NCBI RefSeq assembly: GCF_036370855.1
Contig: NC_088102.1
Span: 72,735,601 to 72,799,600 of the forward strand
From: Dromaius novaehollandiae
Taxonomy: Eukaryota > Chordata > Aves > Casuariiformes > Dromaiidae
Length of the DNA: 64,000 nt
Direction of reading: 5' to 3'
In this document: positions 35,101 through 47,200 of the stretch, piece by piece
Numbering within the stretch: the first letter of the stretch is position 1
Layout of the letters: each line of letters opens with the position of its first letter
Notes under the pieces: model-generated
Databases searched by the model: none
The model's input: the letters and a program-made list of their open reading frames with translations, nothing else
What the model was told of the DNA's origin: nothing
Position numbers and translations under genes: made by a program

Positions 35101-38100
35101 TGTGATGATCTCAGTGGGTTAAAGTGGCAATCTCTTTCCTGCCCCGTGCAGGATTAAGCACTTTGGGATGAACGTGTTAATGGTGACAGGAGTCCAGCAT
35201 GGCTCTTTGGTGCCACGTCAAGTACGTTTGGGTAGACAGGCATTAGCAGCCCTCTCCTCTCTGCCAGGAGGATCTCGAGAGAGGCCCCTAAGACCAGAGA
35301 AGTGGACCAGGAAGACAAGCTTGTAACCCAAAGTGCTTGGCGGTTGATCACTTTATGCTGGTGTTTTTGTGGAGGGAAAAAAAGCCACTTGGCTCTTGCC
35401 AGCCAACCCCAATACAAACAACTTTTCTGCCTTGGGGGTGAGAACAGCAGGCTCCTCGTCCAGCTCTGATACAGCCTGCTCCCTTCTAGCACGGAACTGG
35501 GACATGTTTGGAGCTCAGAGGGTGTTGTGTTTGGGAGAAAAGCAGGATTGCTTTCCAAAACTGACCTTGTTTTGTTTCTGTCCCCCCTACTAATGCTCCT
35601 CCACCCTGTGGCTTGCTGCAGACTAAAGTAGAAGATATCGTGCAGGAAGTCTTCAATGCCTACAAGACAAACCATCACACTTCGCAGTAAGTCCCTGTAG
35701 CAGCCCTGTGGCTGTGGGGCCCTCCCCTGCTATCTGGGTGGGCGCAGTGTCCTGATGGTGTGGCTTTATGTGTGCGAAACAACAGTTTGGCTGTCCTGCC
35801 TGCCAAGTGCTCTGCACCTCTGGGGGCAGAGCTGGCTCCTGCTCACACCCATGGGTGCAGTATGAGGCAGCCACTGCCAGGTGCCCACAGGGACACAAGG
35901 GAGGGTTGAGGGTTTAGGGACAGCTACAGCGTCCCTTTGTTGGGTTAGGCATGTGGTCCTCTGCTCTGCTAATGCCCTCCATCAACCCTTTGCCTTCTTC
36001 CACAGTCCTCACGTCTGCTTGGTGACGGCTTCCCCTTCCCCTTTAAAGCCTGGGGCTGCTGAGAGCAGTCCAAGCAGGTGAGAGGAGCAGCCCCATTGCT
36101 TGGCTCTGCTCCTCTGTAGGCAACACATCTGGTGCTGCCCTTGCCAGGCCTCTGCCCCCAGGACCTGCTGGGGGCACCTGGCAAAGGGGCTGCCAGCCCA
36201 GGGGTTTCAAGCGACCGCTCAAGGGCTTGCACAAAGCAGATGCTGGAGGGATACATGTGGATGTGGTGGTATCCTCTTTCCTCCATGCCCAAATTGACCT
36301 GTACTATTCAAATGTTTAGAGGGCCAAGAAGCCATCTAAGCAAATCCCACCAGTCTGTCTCCAAATCCCCAAATCCTTGGGTGCTTGGGAATCTCCCCCA
36401 GCCTCTGTGGATTTCTCAGGTGCCTAAATCCCTTTAAACACTGGGCCTGCAACAGCCTTCCGTAATCCTTTGGGCTAGTGGAGATAATTCAGGGGCCAGA
36501 TGTTTTTCATCCCCTGTCTGCTGGAAAGTTTCAATTAAAAACAAAAGCAAAAAACCCAAGTGACTCTGGTGACCCAAGAGACTACAGTGTGCTCTGCAGT
36601 TGAGCTGCTCTTCCTGCTGCCTACCCCAGGGAGGTGCATGCCCTGCAGCCACTGTTTCCCAGTGTGCCCAGACTCCCTTTGCTGGCTCCACACCATAGGG
36701 TCAGCTGCTCTTGCGGGTGTTGCTGTGGAAGTCTCCCCTGTCTTTTGGCTACAAGCCCTTAATGGGATGGTACATGTTCAGTTTGCTGGGTTTCTGGAAA
36801 TTGTGGGACAGCACAAAGCAGGAATAATGTCCTTGGCTGTAGGAAGGGGCTGTTGGCCTGCCTCATGTTTGCTCTGGCATGTCTCTTCTCCCAAAGGCCA
36901 CGTTGTCTCCTGGTTCTTGCCCAAGCTGGCAGCATGTGGCTCTGAGCTCTGCAGGAGGCAGTAGACAGTTCTGCTCCTTTTGAAGTGCTCCCACGTGGCC
37001 TTTCCCAACTCCTTTTGTGCCCGTTCACCCGCTTCTGCTCTGTTGGAGATTCGTTCTTGGCAGCAGGCAGGAGGAGGAACTAGTCTATGAAATTCCTGGC
37101 AGCCCCTCTGAGGGCAGCAGGGTGACCACAGCCAGGCTCGTTCGTGTCTGTTCTTTGTCAGGGATCCTCGGGTCGCAATGCTTTGCACGCTGAGCCCTGC
37201 CCTGCTCTGCCTGTCTTTCAGATTTGTCCTGCAGCGGGAGAAGCACTTCCACTACCTGAAGAGAGGCCTCAGACAACTGACTGAAGCCTACGAGGTACCT
37301 GTCATGCCTGCAGCACTGCTTGTCCTTCCCCTGCCACACCAGGCTGTGTCTGGTGTCCTGTCTCCGGGGCTGATGGCTCTCTACTTTGCCTTCTGGCTTG
37401 GGTGAACCATCCTGCCCGGCAGTGATGCTTTAACTGTCATTGAGTGTTTGCCATCCTGAGTTTGTTGCTGTTGGGTGGCTGCAAGACTGGCCCTGGGGCA
37501 GGTGAAGTGATTCTTGGCTGCCTGTGTGATCAGAGTGCCTGTGGGTTGTACTTGTCCCTTCAGTGACGCTCCAGAGCAGTGACTGTGAGAGCTCTTCTGC
37601 CTGCACACTTTCCCGCGAGAGCTCTGCCTGTTCCTGCTGGCATCCCCAGGCCCTGCACCGAGTCCCTTTCCTATTTGACTGCTTGACCTTGGTAACTGCT
37701 GTTGCCCCACTGGTCCCTCTCATCCCCACAGTGCTTGGATGCCAGCCGACCTTGGCTCTGCTACTGGATCCTGCACAGCTTGGAGTTGCTGGAGGAGCCC
37801 ATTCCTGAGTCGGTCACCTCTGAGTAAGTGGTGCTGGGGGTTTGTGGTATGGTGAGCACCAGGGAGGCTGGCCTTAGGACTTGGCATGCTGGTCTTTGAG
37901 AGTGACTCTGGAGACCTGTTCTTGGGCCCTGCTGTTCCAGAGCCCCAGGGTGGAGGGGTTAAAGGTGACACCTCTACTTCTTACCTGTGGGACAGACGCA
38001 TTAGGACTATCCTGTAGCAAGATCTCTGTGTAGTGTCTGCAGTGGTTTTGCCATTTGGCACTTTGCCCTGCTGAGCAGCAGGTTTGCCAGGGAATTTGGG

Positions 38101-41100
38101 GTAGCATCCGACTCGGACAGCCCCAAGGGAAGGAGAAGCCAGATTGCTTGAACGACCAGGTCAAACTTGCCCCGGTTTAACTCCTGTGATAGTGTGAGGT
38201 GAATCTGGCACAGGCTGAAGCAGCATGGCCCTTTGGGGTGGGAGCTGTGATGGGCATTGAGCTGCTGGCAGCGAGGAAGGGGGTGAGAGACCCATGGAAT
38301 GCGCGTGGCTTGGACGTCGATGCTGGGAGCAAGGACGTAGGATCATCTGGCATTAGTCGGAGCAGCCAGGAGGGCTGGGCAGTGGCCAGGGGCTGTCAGT
38401 CAGAGCAGGTGTCTTGGCCACCTTCCTGGGGGAGTCCTGGGATGCCTCAGGGTGAAATGATGCTGATGGCAGAGGCTGGACTCAGGCGGGCTCCTTGCGC
38501 GGGCCCTCTGCCTGCTTGTGGTGCCCATCTGCTCCGTGCCAGCCTCTGGTTTTGTCAGGTCCATGGGCTGCGTGTGACTTTGTTGCCTTGGCCCTGCTGC
38601 TGATCCCGGAGGTGTTTGCTCCCGTGTCCACTGGGCACAGCCAGGCCCACCTCCTGCTGTCCCCCACGTGTTGGGCACTACCAGGCGGGAGCACAAAAGT
38701 GCTTTGTCTCATTCATGGCTATCAATGCCTCCTATTCTTGCCTGCCAGCACGGCTAGCTTTCGGGACATCTCGTGACAGAGGGAGATGGGGGAGATAAGG
38801 GACCCAGCTTTAACCTCCTGCGGGGGAATGGACAGATGGGAATGGGCTGGGTGGACTGACTTGCCTCCTGCAGCACAAGGCAGGCACAGAGATCCTTCTC
38901 TTTTGATAGGAGACAAGCACGGTTCTCTCTTGCCTCGATGGGAGAAATCATCCCTGTGTTAAGGACATGGTCAGGTTAAAATCCTCCTCTAGAAACCCTT
39001 AGGGACATTCAGTTAGGTCTGAAATCTGTTGCTGGCAGGAGAAACACTAAGGGAAGTGTCTGCCTTCTCTGTAGGGGCCTTGGTCCCCTTGCCAGCTGCA
39101 ACTTCAGGTTCACAAAGGGGGAAATGCTCCTGATGCCTTTGCTTCCTGCTGTGGGGCTCTATTGAGAGCAGGTGGAGGGATGATGGGTGGTGGGATCATC
39201 TCACATGGTGTTTGCAAGGAAATCTCGTGGGCAGGCAGGACCACAGAGCTGAATGCACTTGGCATGGGATGCTGTGTCTGTGTGACCTGTGCTGGGCTCT
39301 CCATGCCAGTCCCCAGACACCCAACCTGCCCTCTGATGCGGCCGGCTATGAGATGGGATCACATGCTAGTATGGACTCTGTCAAGGCTGGGAGACACCTG
39401 GGCCGTTGGTGTGGCTGGCTACCTGGTGAACAGCTGGGGACAGGCGTGGCAGGTGTTTGTGTGTGGGCTGTCGCCCTTGAGGGCTCTTTCTCCTGCCAGC
39501 AACCCTGCTGTCCGTGGCCTTGCTCGCCTTCCTGGGTGGCTTCCTGCCAGCTCTGCGCTCCCTGGGGCAGAGCAGGCAGGTGTTGCTGTGTGGGTCGGTC
39601 CTGTCTGAATGATTTGCCAGGTGCCAACTGCCCTCTGGGGGAGGCTGGCAAGAGCCAGGCCCCTTCCTCAGGTCTCCCTCCATCCTCTGTAGCGTCTGCC
39701 AGTTCCTGAGCCACTGTCAGAGCCCCCAGGGTGGCTTTGGGGGAGGCCCTGGCCAGCACCCGCACCTCGCCCCCACCTATGCAGCTGTCAACGCGCTCTG
39801 TATCATTGGCACAGAGGAGGCATTCAACGTCATCGACAGGTAAAGCAAGGCTGGCCTGTGGGGGCACTTCAGGGAGGTTCCCTGGGCAGCCCTACTCCCT
39901 GCCGAGCTCCCTGGGGAGATGGCAGCCAGCCTGCCTCACACTGGGCAGCGATACTGCCAGATGCTGCCAAGGGGGGCTCTCTGTGCCATGAATGTTTGGG
40001 GTCTTTGCTCCTTGCAAGGGCCCTTGCTTTGCTGGAGACATCGGTTGCACGGGTGGGGCTGGCAGGGAGGCATGGCCATCAGAGCCATGCAGATGGGTGC
40101 ATCTTGCTGGGACAGAGTTTAAAGTCACTCCTTGCCCTCCGGAAGCAATGGCCTTCCCTGGGCCTGGACGCTTTTGGGAGCAGGGCTGGGGTGATGCCAC
40201 ATGGGACAGGGGAGCCATGGCGGGTGCTGTGATGTCTGGGCCTGGGGAGGCTGGGCCCTCACTGGCCCGTCATGCCCTGTTGGGTCTTGCAGGAAGAAGC
40301 TCCTGGAGTATCTGCACTCGCTGAAACAGCCAGATGGCTCCTTCCTCATGCACATCGGGGGCGAGGTGGACGTGAGGTGGGTGGGTGCTGCAGAAGACAG
40401 GTTCCCAGCTCGGGCAGCGCCAGCCGGGGAAACGCACCCACGCGGCCCCCAGGCAGGACACTCTTCCCTGCCACGGTCACAGTGTCTACCCGTGCCATGG
40501 ACTGGCACATCTGCACAAGCAGAGCTGTGTCCTCGCTGAGGCCCTTCGAGTCACCTCCAGGGTTGAGACTGGTGTGTGCCAAGCTCAGCTCCTGGCAGAA
40601 GAAGGCAGTGCAGCCTTGCAGGCAGAGTCCTGCCCGGATGCTCAGAGTTCGGGTAAAGCTGTTCGCATGGATGGCTCTGCCCTGGTTTGAACCCGCGTGG
40701 CTGGCTGAGTCTCGCCCTGGGAGATGGAGTAGTGGTGGGGGCCGCTGCATCCAAGCGCCAGCAGCCCTGAGTGCCTTCTCCTGCAGGAGCGCGTACTGTG
40801 CCGCCTCTGTGGCATCGTTGACCAACATCCTCACACCCACGCTCTTTGCTGGGACAGCTGAGTGGATAGCGAGGTGAGGAGAACCAGGCAATGAGGCCCC
40901 CCATGGACAATGGGGTGGTGGTGGGATGGTGGACAGCTACTGGGGTGCTCCTTGCGTTGGTGTTGTCCTGGCTAGCCTCTCTCTGCCCAGGTGCCAGAAC
41001 TGGGAGGGCGGCATTGGCGGGGTGCCGGGCATGGAGGCCCACGGTGGGTACACCTTCTGCGGTGTGGCAGCGTTGGTCATCCTCAAGAAAGAGCATCTGC

Positions 41101-42652
41101 TGAACCTCCGGAGCTTGCTGGTGAGTGGCTCCACCGACATCTGCAGTTCCTCCCCAGGAGCCGCCGCCCGCTTCAAGCATCACCATGCTGCCCAGTGTCG
41201 CACAGGGGCCCCTCTGCTCTCCCAGGGCTGCCACATGCTTCCCACTTTGGCCATTAATGTACCAGGGGCTGGATACGGCCTGGTGTCCTGCTGAGATGGG
41301 GATGGGGGTCTCAGCTGGGCCATGGTGGTGGGGTAGTACCTATGCCTGGACCCTGCCAGGCCGAAGCTGCCTGGGGCTGTCATTGTGCTGGCAACTGCTC
41401 CTGTCTGTCCCATGCAGCACTGGGTGACCAGCCGGCAGATGCGTTTCGAGGGCGGTTTCCAGGGTCGCTGTAACAAGCTGGTGGACGGTTGTTACTCCTT
41501 CTGGCAGGCCGGCCTGCTGCCCCTGCTGCACCGTGCGCTCCATGCCAGAGGTGAGTTGGCCAAACGAAGTTATGAGCCTGGAAGTTTTGACTGAACCAGG
41601 AAGTGTCGTCTGGAGGGGATGGATTTGAGGATGAGTTTTAGCAAGGAAACAAAGCATAGACTGCCTGCCTGCAGCTGGCGGGTGCTGTTGGTGCTCCCTG
41701 CCCTCTCTGTTCTCCTTTGCTGTGGCCCTGAGGGGATGCTGAATCACAGGAGGATCCAACAGGCTTCCCAAAATGCTTTTGGGCAGAAAGAGGCTTGAAT
41801 TTCTGCCTCGAAAAAAGGAGGTGGTGGTTTCCCTGGGGAGGTTTTGCCATCTTCCTGAGGTTTCCCAGGTGTTTTACTGCTCGTCTTCCCCCTCTAGGCG
41901 ATGCTGCTCTCAGCATGACGCACTGGATGTTCGACCAGTCGGCGCTGCAGGAATACATCCTCCTGTGCTGTCAGTGTCCAGCCGGGGGGCTGCTCGACAA
42001 GCCGGGGAAGTGAGTACCCTGCTGTGGGCTTGAGGCCTCTGAAGGGGAGACTGCCGCATGCTCCGAGCCCCAGCTCAGCACTGCTGTCTTGCCTGCAGGT
42101 CCCGGGACTTCTACCACACCTGCTACTGCCTGAGCGGGCTGGCCATTGCCCAGCACTTCGGCAGCGGGGACCTCCACCACGAGGTGATCCTGGGCATCCC
42201 CGAGAACCGCCTGGTAAGGGCCCCATGCTTGGCTGTGGTGGGCAGGGGTGTGCTCCTCCTCTCCCCTCTGCCATCCCTTGGGGCTGGTCACCCAAATCCC
42301 AGCAGAGTGGCTGTGGCAGTCCGGCGCTGCTGCCTCTCCTCCCCATGGCAGCCCTGAGCCATCCCTGCAGGGAGTGTGTGGGGTGGCAGGCGGCTTCCCC
42401 GCTCTTGGCCGTGATGGAGGTTGGATCCCTCATGCCCCGAAGTCTGTTGGGGCGAGAGGAGCTGCTGTGGCTTGTTCTCCGTGAAGCTGGAGCTGCCCTG
42501 CTTAACACCTCCTCCCCTCTGCTCTCTTGCAGCAGGCCACACACCCTGTATACAACATTGCCCCGGAAAAGGTGGTAAAAGCAGTGATGCACTTCCTGCA
42601 GCAGCCTGTGCCCAGCCTGGAGCCAGAGGCAACAGCAGCCACCGCAGACTAG
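29106..42652 (+). CDS. FNTB: Protein farnesyltransferase subunit beta
   Basis: The catalytic zinc-bearing subunit that transfers farnesyl to CaaX proteins (Ras, lamins), in a dimer with FNTA. Exons: 29106-29183, 35622-35686, 37222-37294, 37732-37823, 39693-39839, 40293-40376, 40787-40873, 40991-41120, 41418-41550, 41898-42009, 42099-42213, 42533-42652. The product is 411 aa (human 437). The alpha-alpha barrel repeats show as PQGGFGGGPGQHPHLAPTYA, QPDGSFLMHIGGEVDVRSAYC, GGIGGVPGMEAHGGYTFC and MRFEGGFQGRCNKLVDGCYSFWQ. The zinc ligands are D275, C277 and H340 (human D297, C299, H362, the same offset of 22). The first exon is short and diverges from mammals, accounting for most of the length difference. 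Intron 1 is 6.4 kb. Confidence 0.95.
29195..29660 (+). repeat. G-rich minisatellite at the start of FNTB intron 1
   Basis: About a dozen copies of a unit of roughly 30-40 bp: GTGCAGTGGGGCTGGGGTGTG plus AGGGTGTCATGCTGC, with variable spacing. It begins about 10 bp inside the intron. G-runs are all on the transcribed-sense strand. Confidence 0.88.
32494..33728 (+). repeat. Pair of ~40-bp direct repeats in FNTB intron 1
   Basis: The segment CTTGGGGCTGTGCT..CAAAGGGATCTTGGTTG..TTTGCT occurs at 32494-32533 and again at 33689-33728 with only about four mismatches. The flanks do not match. The copies may be remnants of one interspersed repeat family or a small duplication; I cannot tell which. Confidence 0.6.
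37824..39692 (+). other. FNTB: FNTB intron 4, nothing recognised
   Basis: A 1.87 kb intron with ordinary splice sites. Neither it nor intron 2 (35687-37221, 1.5 kb) shows a supported feature. Confidence 0.7.
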
Positions 42653-42908
42653 GGGCCCTGCTCCCCATGGACTCTGTGTGCACTGGCCCTCCCCGAGGGC
42701 CAGCAGGGAGCTGCCGGGGCATTCCCAGCGCGGATGTAAAGAGCGTGGTCCTCAGGATGCTAGCAATACCAAAAACAGCCTGCCCTGTGGCTGCAGGCTG
42801 CGCCTGGCTGCCAGCTCCCGTGGCCGTTGCGCCGGGCACCACACTAACCTCCCGGCAGGAGCCGAGCTGGCTGAGAGTAACATGGCACATGGCAGATATT
42901 TTGGCATC

Positions 42909-42914
42909 AATAAA
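42909..42914 (+). other. FNTB: FNTB polyadenylation signal AATAAA
   Basis: AATAAA 257 bp after the FNTB stop codon. Together with the MAX signal at 43331 it leaves about 0.4 kb between the two converging transcripts. Confidence 0.85.
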
Positions 42915-43330
42915 CCAGAACTGACACCTGCCATTTCCTATGCCCCTCCAGGTGGCCGGGGAGGGAAACGAATGCAGGCTGGGTGAGCAGGAGAATGGCA
43001 CGGCAGCCAGGCAGCACCCAGGCCGTGTTGACGGTGCCTGAGTGTGGCATCAGTGCTTGTGGCTGAACTGCCTTACGGGATGCTTCAGCTGGAAGAGGGC
43101 TCAGCCCCATCCTGCAGTGAACCTGGTACAGCCTCTGGGGCTGCAGGGCAGGAGGTGCCATTGTGCTAACGGTGTTTAGGCTGGGTTTCAAGACACGTGC
43201 TTCTGGTGGTCTGGTGTCCTACTACTGATCCTGATGGGAGCTCCCCTGGTGTCACCCCACCTCCAGCCACCAAAACATGCAGCTACAAGGGGGAAGGATA
43301 AAATAAGGGGGTTTTGTTTTGTTTTGTTTT

Positions 43331-43336
43331 TTTATT
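43331..43336 (-). other. MAX: MAX polyadenylation signal (AATAAA on minus strand)
   Basis: TTTATT within a GTTTTGTTTTGTTTTTTTATTTATA tract on the plus strand. The MAX 3' UTR would be about 0.93 kb (43320-44264). The tract of TTTTG pentamers lies directly beyond the signal. Confidence 0.7.
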
Positions 43337-44264
43337 TATAGTCTTATAGTAAAGGGAAGCCTTAACTTGCAAGACAACTCTGGGCAGTATGTACAACATA
43401 CTGTAGATCCATGGAATGAATGGCATTAAAACTGGGCCAGGGCCACCTACAGGGCAGGGATGGGATCCTAGAGTTCATAAAATGCCACAAAGGTGGGAGA
43501 GAGGTGGGAGATGAGTAAGGATGGTGGGAGGGAAGAAGGACCCAGACAGGATGCACGCACGCACTCAGACCTTTGCCCAACCCAGGGCCAAGGTCCTACT
43601 GCGTGCCCAGTCCCGCAGCTTTGTGCTGTGGAGAGCACGGTCCCACTGGCACTCTGGAGCTGCTGGGAGCAGAGGCAGAGCTGGGGCCAGGTGGAATTGC
43701 ATACGCAGAAAATAAATAGCGAGACCCCACCACTTGCTGGAGAGCTGACACAGCTCCCCCTCTCCTCTGTCCCTGGGCGGTGCCTGGCATTGAAGGGACG
43801 GGGGCATAGGGGCTGCCCATCTTCTCCTGTACAGCCTCAAGTTCAGCTCAGGACTGCAGTGGTCCCCGGGTATAAATAGAAATGCTCATATAAAATTGAA
43901 AGAGGGGCTGGGGGGGGGGGTTGGAGAGGGGCTTGCTAGTTGTGGGAGGGAGGGTGATGGGGGCATCTCCTTGGAGCCAGCAGTCCCCAGTTCCCCCAAG
44001 TCTCTCGGGCAGGTGCTGCGTGGCCATCTGTGCCATGGGGAGCTGCAAGGCCCTGCCTGGCTGGCTCCCCGAGGAGAAGCTGCCCCCCGGGGCCATTGTG
44101 GTTAGCACGGGGAAGGGGCCGGGGAAGGCTGGAAAGCTGCAGTCCGAGAGCCTCTACTACAGAAGGGAGAGAGTCCTTACAGAGCTGGCGGGCAGACAGC
44201 CAACGGCACCTGAGAGCGGGTGGCTGCGGTGGCCAGGGCCAGTCCAGCACGAGTAGGCAGGGGC

Positions 44265-47200
44265 CTAACTAGCCTCCATGCGCAGCTTCTTCCTGCTCTG
44301 CGGCTCGTCGGGCTCTGAGTCGGAGCTGGAGTCAGAGCCGCCGTCGAAGGCGGAGATGGTGCTGCCCTTGGGGTTGGTGTAGAGGCTGTTGTCTGATGAC
44401 GGGTAGTTGGCCTGCAGCTGAGCGCTCGACCGGGCTTTCTCCAGCGCACGCACTGCAAGGCAGGGACAGAGCGTCACCCTGCACCGCCTGGCCCTGGGCT
44501 CTGGCATTCTCCCCCCCCACTGCCACAGGGCCAGCCAAGGTGTGAGCAGAGCCCTGGGTGGGCAGTGGGGCCCAGGGACCCCGGCTGCACAGCCCTGCTC
44601 ACCTTGCTGCTCCAGAAGGGCGTTCTGCCGTTTGAGGTCGTCGATGTCCTGCTGGTGAGTGTGGTTTTTCCGGCGCATGTACTGGATGTACTCTGTGGCT
44701 TTGTCCAGGATTTGGGCCCGGGATGCCTGTTGCAATAGTGGGAAAAGACATAGGCAAAATAAAGACCTAGTCCACGCTGCTGTGGGGAATGCCAGCAGGG
44801 CTGCCAGCTGGGCAGCAGGCAGGATGGTTTACACAGGGGTTTAATCTCTGTCCCCATCCCACCTGCAGCAGAGCAAGAGAAGGGACTGTTCCCTTGCTGT
44901 ACCGCTCCAAGCTCTCACTCTGCTGGGTGAACCAGAAGCAAGCTCTTGTCCCCACTACAGACCAACTTGGTTGCTCCCAGCTCCTCACTGGGGACACTGG
45001 TGCCTGTCAGCCTGCAGCAGAGACTGTGCTGCAGTCATGACGGGTGAAAGATTGTTTCCGGACTCTGTGGACTGCTCACGTGGCCTAGAGTGATACTTGC
45101 CTTCTGCTGGCCTCTACCCGACCTGTGATTGTGGTACCCTCTCCTGAGACACTCGTGCTTCCCAGCTGCCAGCTGGACCCCACATGACTCCTTCCTCTCT
45201 CCTTGGCATGTCTGTGACTCCTTCTCCAAGTTGTCCACCGGTCTGCAACTCTGTTCCTCCTCTTTAGCAAGCAGTGCTGAGCTGATGCTCTCCTAGCCCT
45301 TCCTCTCAGCCCAGGACTGCTGCAGAGGCCACTGATGTTCCCAGCTCTCCCAGTCCTCCAGCCAGACTGCTGTGAGGCACCACCACAGCTAAAATACTCA
45401 GTTTATCTGAGCAGTCCCCCTTCCTTGCCTGAATCCTGCGCTTCCCGTGTGATTTTTAAACACTGGAAGTTGCCACACCACTCCCTGCGACACACAAACC
45501 CTTTGCTCGTTCTCCTTGGGAGGTTATTTCAGTCGTGCCTCCGACACCGATCTGCTCACGCTATACATTTTTCTTCTCAGTCACTCAAGAGCACAAAAGC
45601 TTCTTGGGGCCCAAACCTCATAAGCGAGGCCACGCTGCCACACTCCAGGACGATGGGACATTCAGGCAGTGGCCCTCTGCATGGCAGGGCTGTGGGTGCA
45701 GCCCTGTGGGAGCAGGGTTGGGTTTAACCCAGCAAGAAACCACAAGAAAATCCTCGCTTGCGCAACCGCTGCGCCCAGCCCTCAGAACCCGCGGAGCCTC
45801 AAGCTCTGTCTTCAGAGGCGGACAACCCCACTGCCTGCTCCCGCTGCCCCGACAGCACAGCCGTCAGCCCAAGCAGACAAGCCGGGCCCCCAGATGTGCT
45901 CCCTGCTTCCTCTCCACACAAGGTGCACGCCACAGCATGCGTGAGCAGGGCTTTGCACAGCGAGCACCCATCAGGAACCAAGCTGCATTTTCCTGAGATG
46001 AGCGAGCTGTTTTTTTGTCACGGAAAAGGGTATGCCTGGTCCCCCGTGCTCCAGGCTGGCACTGTCGTGGTTTGTGCCAACACTGGCATCAATCAGACCC
46101 CTCTGCAAGTCAAACCAGCTCATCACCCAGAAAAAAAAAAACAACCCAAAACCAAAAAGGAGGTGATGTTCTGCTGGCTTAGTGACTCAAATCAGCTGCG
46201 CAGGGGTGTGGGAGGCCTGAAGGAACGGCAGGATGAGGAAGCACTGCCAGGTTGCCTTGGGTGCTTGAGAAGCCACAGCTTGTAGAGCTCTGAATGATGG
46301 CAGCCCCAGCCAAAACGCACTTCACAACAGCATCTGACAGCGCCACAGGAAAATGAGAACTGTGGAAACCGCTGTCACACGTGAGTGTGCCAACAGCTCT
46401 ACCACTGACTGTGTAACCTAAAAGCAAAGTGCTCTGGCAGGCAGGGAGCCCCCAACGCTGCCTTGGGGTCAAACCTGGCTCATCCGATTATGCCAGGTGG
46501 ATTTTTGTCCCTCCCCACTCTCCTAGAAACCCAGAGAGCACAGCTCCCATATCACACAGGCCAAGATGCATGGCAGGTGGCACGTGAAGCCTCTCTTTGC
46601 TATGGGGCAAAAGGACGTTCTGGATTTGAGCAACCCTGTGGGCGCCCAGCACTGCGGTGGGGTGTGCTGCAGGCTGGGTCCAAACAGCTCAGGCTGGCAG
46701 GGAGTGGGCAGGGCTGGGGTTCATGCTGCTCAGCAGGCCTCTATGGAGAAACGCTCCAGCCAAGAGCCGCAGATGAGCCCTGCTGACGTGGCTTCTCCCT
46801 CTTCTCCTTGGTGCTCTGGAAATCCCCTTCCAGCCTCCGTGCCAAGCACCAGAGGCAGGGCACAGCAGCTCCCTTTGCTCAGGGCCTGACAGGGCCAAGC
46901 GCCTGAGCTAGGACCACCGTCCACAGCCGCAGGAGCACGTGGTATCTCAAAGCTCGCAGAATTTGCAACAGGCTGCCTGTCTCCCCAGGAACAGGACCAG
47001 GTGCTGCTTGGCTTCAGCCCCAAGGCTGGGCAGCTCTGCACAGGCCCGCAGTGCCCGAGTGGGCTTAGGCTACGCTCAGCTCAATGTGGCATGTGGCCAG
47101 TTGGACCGGGCACCGCCGTCCTCAATAAACTCACCTTCTCTCCCTGGAGGGAAGGGACTGAGTCCCGCAGGCTGTGAAAGCTGTCTTTGATGTGGTCCCT

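Larger units (their letters stand above)
29184..35621 (+). other. FNTB: FNTB intron 1
   Basis: This 6.4 kb intron is the longest in the window. It opens with a G-rich minisatellite (29195-29660). The rest is unique-looking sequence that turns AT-richer from about 33.4 kb. I find no gene, no intact transposon and no structural RNA in it. Confidence 0.7.
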